Source of the DNA: an uncultured Elusimicrobia bacterium
GTDB lineage: Bacteria; Elusimicrobiota; Elusimicrobia; Elusimicrobiales; UBA9959
Assembly (NCBI GenBank): GCA_903867985.1
Contig: CAIPTO010000043.1
Span: 1 to 64,000, forward strand
Reading direction: 5' to 3'
DNA length: 64,000 nt
Shown here: positions 61,449 through 64,000 of the stretch, piece after piece
How positions within the stretch are numbered: the stretch's first letter is position 1
How the letters are laid out: every line of letters begins with the position of its first letter
Program-made: the position numbers and the translations under genes
Notes under the pieces: model-generated
What the model was told of the DNA's origin: nothing
Seen by the model: the letters and a program-made list of their open reading frames with translations, nothing else
Databases searched by the model: none

Positions 61449-61632
61449 TAGCCCGAATCCTGCAGTTCAGGATGATTACCATAGAGAAATCAGTGGAACA
61501 AAATTATTCTGCAGGATTCCCCGCGCAGCGGGCGGAGGGCCAAGCGCTATGCGCGACAGGCCCGCCGGGGTGTATTCCTCCCGAAGGGCGCCCGTTATAC
61601 GGGCGGAAAACTTCAACTGAAGTTTTCAGGTC
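61449..61632 (-). repeat. Structured 185-bp dispersed repeat, copy B
   Basis: Read on the minus strand this is the second near-complete copy of the element at 30875-31062. Its hairpin at 61606-61627 (arms GAAAACTTCA and TGAAGTTTTC) differs from copy A at three stem positions, each matched by the complementary change on the other arm. Its second hairpin (GCCCGT-ata-ACGGGC) also keeps pairing. The inner palindrome GAATCCTGCAG with CTGCAGGATTC is perfect here. Confidence 0.75.
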
Positions 61633-61719
61633 AGCCTCAAAGCCGCAGCTGCAATTTCGCGGCAAACCTTACAGCCGAATTCCCCGCCCTAATTCTGTCA
61701 CTAACCACTATCCACTGTT

Positions 61720-63036
61720 TTATTGCCCGCCGGCCTGGTATTGCTCAATACGCTTCATGCCGGCCTCGGCGTCGGAATTGCCCGGATCCAATTGCTTAGC
61801 GATAGTCCACTCATCAAGGGCTTTCTCATAGTTGAAATTTTGAAAATATTTCAAGCCTTCCAGGTAATGCTGCTGCGAGGACAGGCGGTTCTCCTCGGTC
61901 GGACCCTGGGTTTTGACGGGGCCTTCCACCGAAGCTCCGCTTCGCTTTGCATCCTCTTCCGCTTTTTTGCGGTCATCTTCCTCTTTCTTGCGCCGCTCTT
62001 CCTCGTCCTTGGCGCGTTTCGCGGCCTCTTCGGAGCGGCGCCGCTTTTCTTCGGATTCAAGGCGCATCTGTTCCTTGGCGCGGGAGATCAGTTTGTCCAG
62101 ATAGGTGAGGTTGGCGGTGTAAGGCTTGGCCGTATTCCATTCTCCGATAGCGTCGGTATATCTCCTCTCACCGTAAAATTTTTTACCGCGTCCGATATAG
62201 CCCTGCTCGATTTCATTCTTGACCTCTGTCAGCAGCTTATTGGCCTTGGAATCACCGGGCTGGATCTCCAGCACGCTCCTTAACCCCTCATAAGCATCCC
62301 GAAGCTTTCCTTGCGCGTAATACTCCAGCGCTCCCTTCAGTTTCTCGTTGGCTGATTCCTGACGGAGTTCGTCCTCGACCCTGGTAATATACTCCACCAC
62401 TCTGGCGTCTCTGGGCTTAATCAGCAGAGCGTCATAGAAGTTATCCAACGCCATTTTCAAGTCACGCCGGGCGTAGAGCTGAGAGCCTTTCTGAAAATAA
62501 TAATCGCGCAGGTCATCTTTCATCTTGGCCAGCCAGTATTTGGCTTTAATGTTGTTAGGGGAAAGCTTTACCACTTCCTCCATCTTCTTGTGAGCGTCCA
62601 GAATCCTGCCCTCGTTGTATAAGGAAAGGGCGCTCTTAAAGCGGTCCTCCAACATAAGCTTTTCGGACATGCCGGGGCGTAAAGAACCGCGCAGCTGATT
62701 GGACGCCTCCAACAGCATGCCGGCGTCCTCAAAATTGGGGTCTATGGAAAGGATCTTGTTCGCCAGGTCACGCGCGTCCTCGTAGTTACCGTCGCGGTAA
62801 TAGTTGAAGGCGTTCTCATAAACATTCATCAGCATCTTGGATTGGATCTTGGCCTTTTCCAGCCGGATGGTCTCAATAAAACGTTTTTTCTCCGACAGTT
62901 CGCTAAGTGAACCCAGGCCGGTTTTCTGAAGGTCAAGGAAAAGAGACTCTTCGCTTTTTACCCGCATTTTCTCCTGGGCGAAAGCCGGGGCGCAAAGCGC
63001 CGCCGAAAAAATCATCGATAAAAGTATGTTTTTCAT
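61720..63036 (-). CDS. Exported TPR-repeat protein of the Tad region
   Basis: The 438 residues start with a signal peptide (1-20, PAFAQ). Most of the chain consists of tetratricopeptide-like helix pairs: NYEDARDLANKILSIDPNFEDAGML near 78-102, GRILDAHKKMEEVVKLSPNNIKAKYWL, YAQGKLRDAYEGLRSVLEIQPGDSKA and a final NFNYEKALDEWTIAKQLDPGNSDAEAGMKR (all cited in part). Between the last two lies a K/E/R-rich helix (about 330-385). TPR proteins such as TadD assist pilus assembly. It is directly downstream of tadC. Confidence 0.8.
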   Translation of the reverse strand: MKNILLSMIFSAALCAPAFAQEKMRVKSEESLFLDLQKTGLGSLSELSEKKRFIETIRLEKAKIQSKMLMNVYENAFNYYRDGNYEDARDLANKILSIDPNFEDAGMLLEASNQLRGSLRPGMSEKLMLEDRFKSALSLYNEGRILDAHKKMEEVVKLSPNNIKAKYWLAKMKDDLRDYYFQKGSQLYARRDLKMALDNFYDALLIKPRDARVVEYITRVEDELRQESANEKLKGALEYYAQGKLRDAYEGLRSVLEIQPGDSKANKLLTEVKNEIEQGYIGRGKKFYGERRYTDAIGEWNTAKPYTANLTYLDKLISRAKEQMRLESEEKRRRSEEAAKRAKDEEERRKKEEDDRKKAEEDAKRSGASVEGPVKTQGPTEENRLSSQQHYLEGLKYFQNFNYEKALDEWTIAKQLDPGNSDAEAGMKRIEQYQAGGQ

Positions 63037-63091
63037 AAAGGACCCTTTGCTTCCGGATCACCCGCTTATACCTGCCCTCTAACCTCTGCCG

Positions 63092-63985
63092 TTAAAACGG
63101 CATGCCGCCGGTCATAAGATCCGCTATCATGGGCGACAACATAAGGATAAACACCGTAGGGAAAATAAAGATGAACAAAGGTATAAGCATTTTGGTGGAG
63201 GCCTGGGCCGCGAGCTTTTCGGCTTTGTTCAGTCTGCGGAAGCGCATATCCGCGGAGTAGTTGCGCAGAAGCTCAACGAGGCTGGTACCCAGTTCGTCCG
63301 ATTGTATGACCAGGCCCACGAAAGAACGCACTTCCTGCAGCCCTGTCCGCATTGAAAGGCGCCTGAGCGCGTCCCGCCTTGAATAACCCAGCTGAACCTC
63401 GTTAATGGTTCTTTCCACCTCAACTTCCAGACAGGTTTTAACGGGCACGATCTTGACTATACGGTCAAAAGCGCTCATGTAGTCAAGGCCGGATTCGATC
63501 ATCAGCGCGGCAAGGTCCACGAAGGTCGGAAAATTATGGATTATCTCCTGCTGGCGGGCCCGTATCTTGCGCGAATAGTAAAACACGTCCGGCAGCAGGA
63601 AACCAAGCGGCGCGAAGATAACCACGAAATAAGAATCTGTTAAAACATAAAAGATGACGGGCAAGGCCGCGGCCAGTATCATCTTAATGTGCAGCATTTT
63701 AAGCGGGTCGGTGTTCACCGGCCGGCCAAGGAGCATATACCGCTCTTCCAGCTTTTTCTCCAGCCCCAGGCCCCTCGCGAAGAACAGGTCCAGTTTGTCC
63801 CAGAAATTTTTACTTTCCTCCAGCTTTGAAAAAACCGAAACCTCCTTGCCCTCCATATCGCTGATGTCGCCGATGGCCGAACGCTCCTCCTCCCTGGGAG
63901 CGAAGAAACGCTGCACGGCCGCGCCGACAGCGATAGAGCCTAAGAAGGCGAGGGACATCAGGAAATATTTTGTAAAAGCGTCCAT
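63092..63985 (-). CDS. tadC: Type II secretion F-domain protein TadC
   Basis: The 297-residue inner-membrane protein has helices near 8-26, about 105-145 (two), and at the end (about 265-290). The T2SSF domain lies between about 160 and 280, with AALMIESGLDYMSAFDRIV and GLVIQSDELGTSLVELLRNY in the typical order (both cited in part). Together with TadB it forms the platform that pulls pilin subunits for the TadA ATPase. Its start lies 15 bp from the window edge; tadB and tadA probably lie further right. Confidence 0.88.
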   Translation of the reverse strand: MDAFTKYFLMSLAFLGSIAVGAAVQRFFAPREEERSAIGDISDMEGKEVSVFSKLEESKNFWDKLDLFFARGLGLEKKLEERYMLLGRPVNTDPLKMLHIKMILAAALPVIFYVLTDSYFVVIFAPLGFLLPDVFYYSRKIRARQQEIIHNFPTFVDLAALMIESGLDYMSAFDRIVKIVPVKTCLEVEVERTINEVQLGYSRRDALRRLSMRTGLQEVRSFVGLVIQSDELGTSLVELLRNYSADMRFRRLNKAEKLAAQASTKMLIPLFIFIFPTVFILMLSPMIADLMTGGMPF

Positions 63986-64000
63986 AGCGATCCTTAACCG

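Larger units (their letters stand above)
61282..61719. other. Intergenic region with terminator and repeat copy B
   Basis: The 438-bp gap holds an intrinsic terminator (61392-61424), the structured repeat copy B (61449-61632), and a GTCACTAACCACTATCCACT heptamer tract at 61695-61720. I found no gene in it. Confidence 0.7.

Overview
The window looks like a chromosomal stretch of an uncultured Gram-negative-type bacterium. It has a rod-shape cluster (mreB, mreC, mreD, PBP2, rodA), a diderm-style amidase, lipoproteins and a Tad/Flp pilus locus. Gene content and protein style recall Elusimicrobiota-like lineages, but that placement is my inference and was not tested. Almost everything from 6.7 kb to the right edge lies on the minus strand.

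Layout. (1) 1-3.1 kb is an AT-richer accessory island. It holds an end resembling an IS21-family element, a small membrane protein, an ImmA/IrrE-type metalloprotease, a Beta/sce7725-type protein, a convergent sce7726-type PD-(D/E)xK-like protein, and a small XRE regulator with an operator resembling restriction-modification C-boxes. (2) 3.1-13.2 kb carries a structured non-coding stretch, a secreted GH3 glucosidase with a PA14 insert, a SUI1 factor, a diadenylate cyclase followed by a 32-codon remnant of its partner CdaR, FtsH, Hpt and a secreted PLD-type protein. (3) 13.2-21.4 kb carries queE, queC, a ComB-like gene, a HicA-like gene, murI, an amidase, RNase G and a DUF2344 protein. (4) 21.5-27.2 kb is rodA-PBP2-mreD-mreC-mreB. 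(5) 27.3-43.9 kb is a merged S10-spc-alpha ribosomal cluster with secY, adk, map, infA and rpoA. rpsJ and rpmD are missing from their usual places, and rpoA has an in-frame stop just after its start. (6) 44.3-64 kb holds an flbD orphan, a large coiled-coil protein, a candidate strong-promoter non-coding RNA, an S41 protease homologue without its catalytic dyad, Tad pilus genes, a dense set of two-component proteins and tadC.

Two repeat systems cross these regions. One is a structured element of about 185 bp, with two near-complete copies and two fragments; a hairpin in it is conserved by compensatory changes. The other is a class of short-period elements, mostly 7-bp units, arranged as inverted arms in intergenic DNA. 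In three pilin/TadE-like genes the 7-bp repeats lie in frame inside the N-terminal leader just before the KGQ processing-type motif. These repeats, the candidate RNA near 47.2 kb and the island at the left edge are the most interesting parts of the window.
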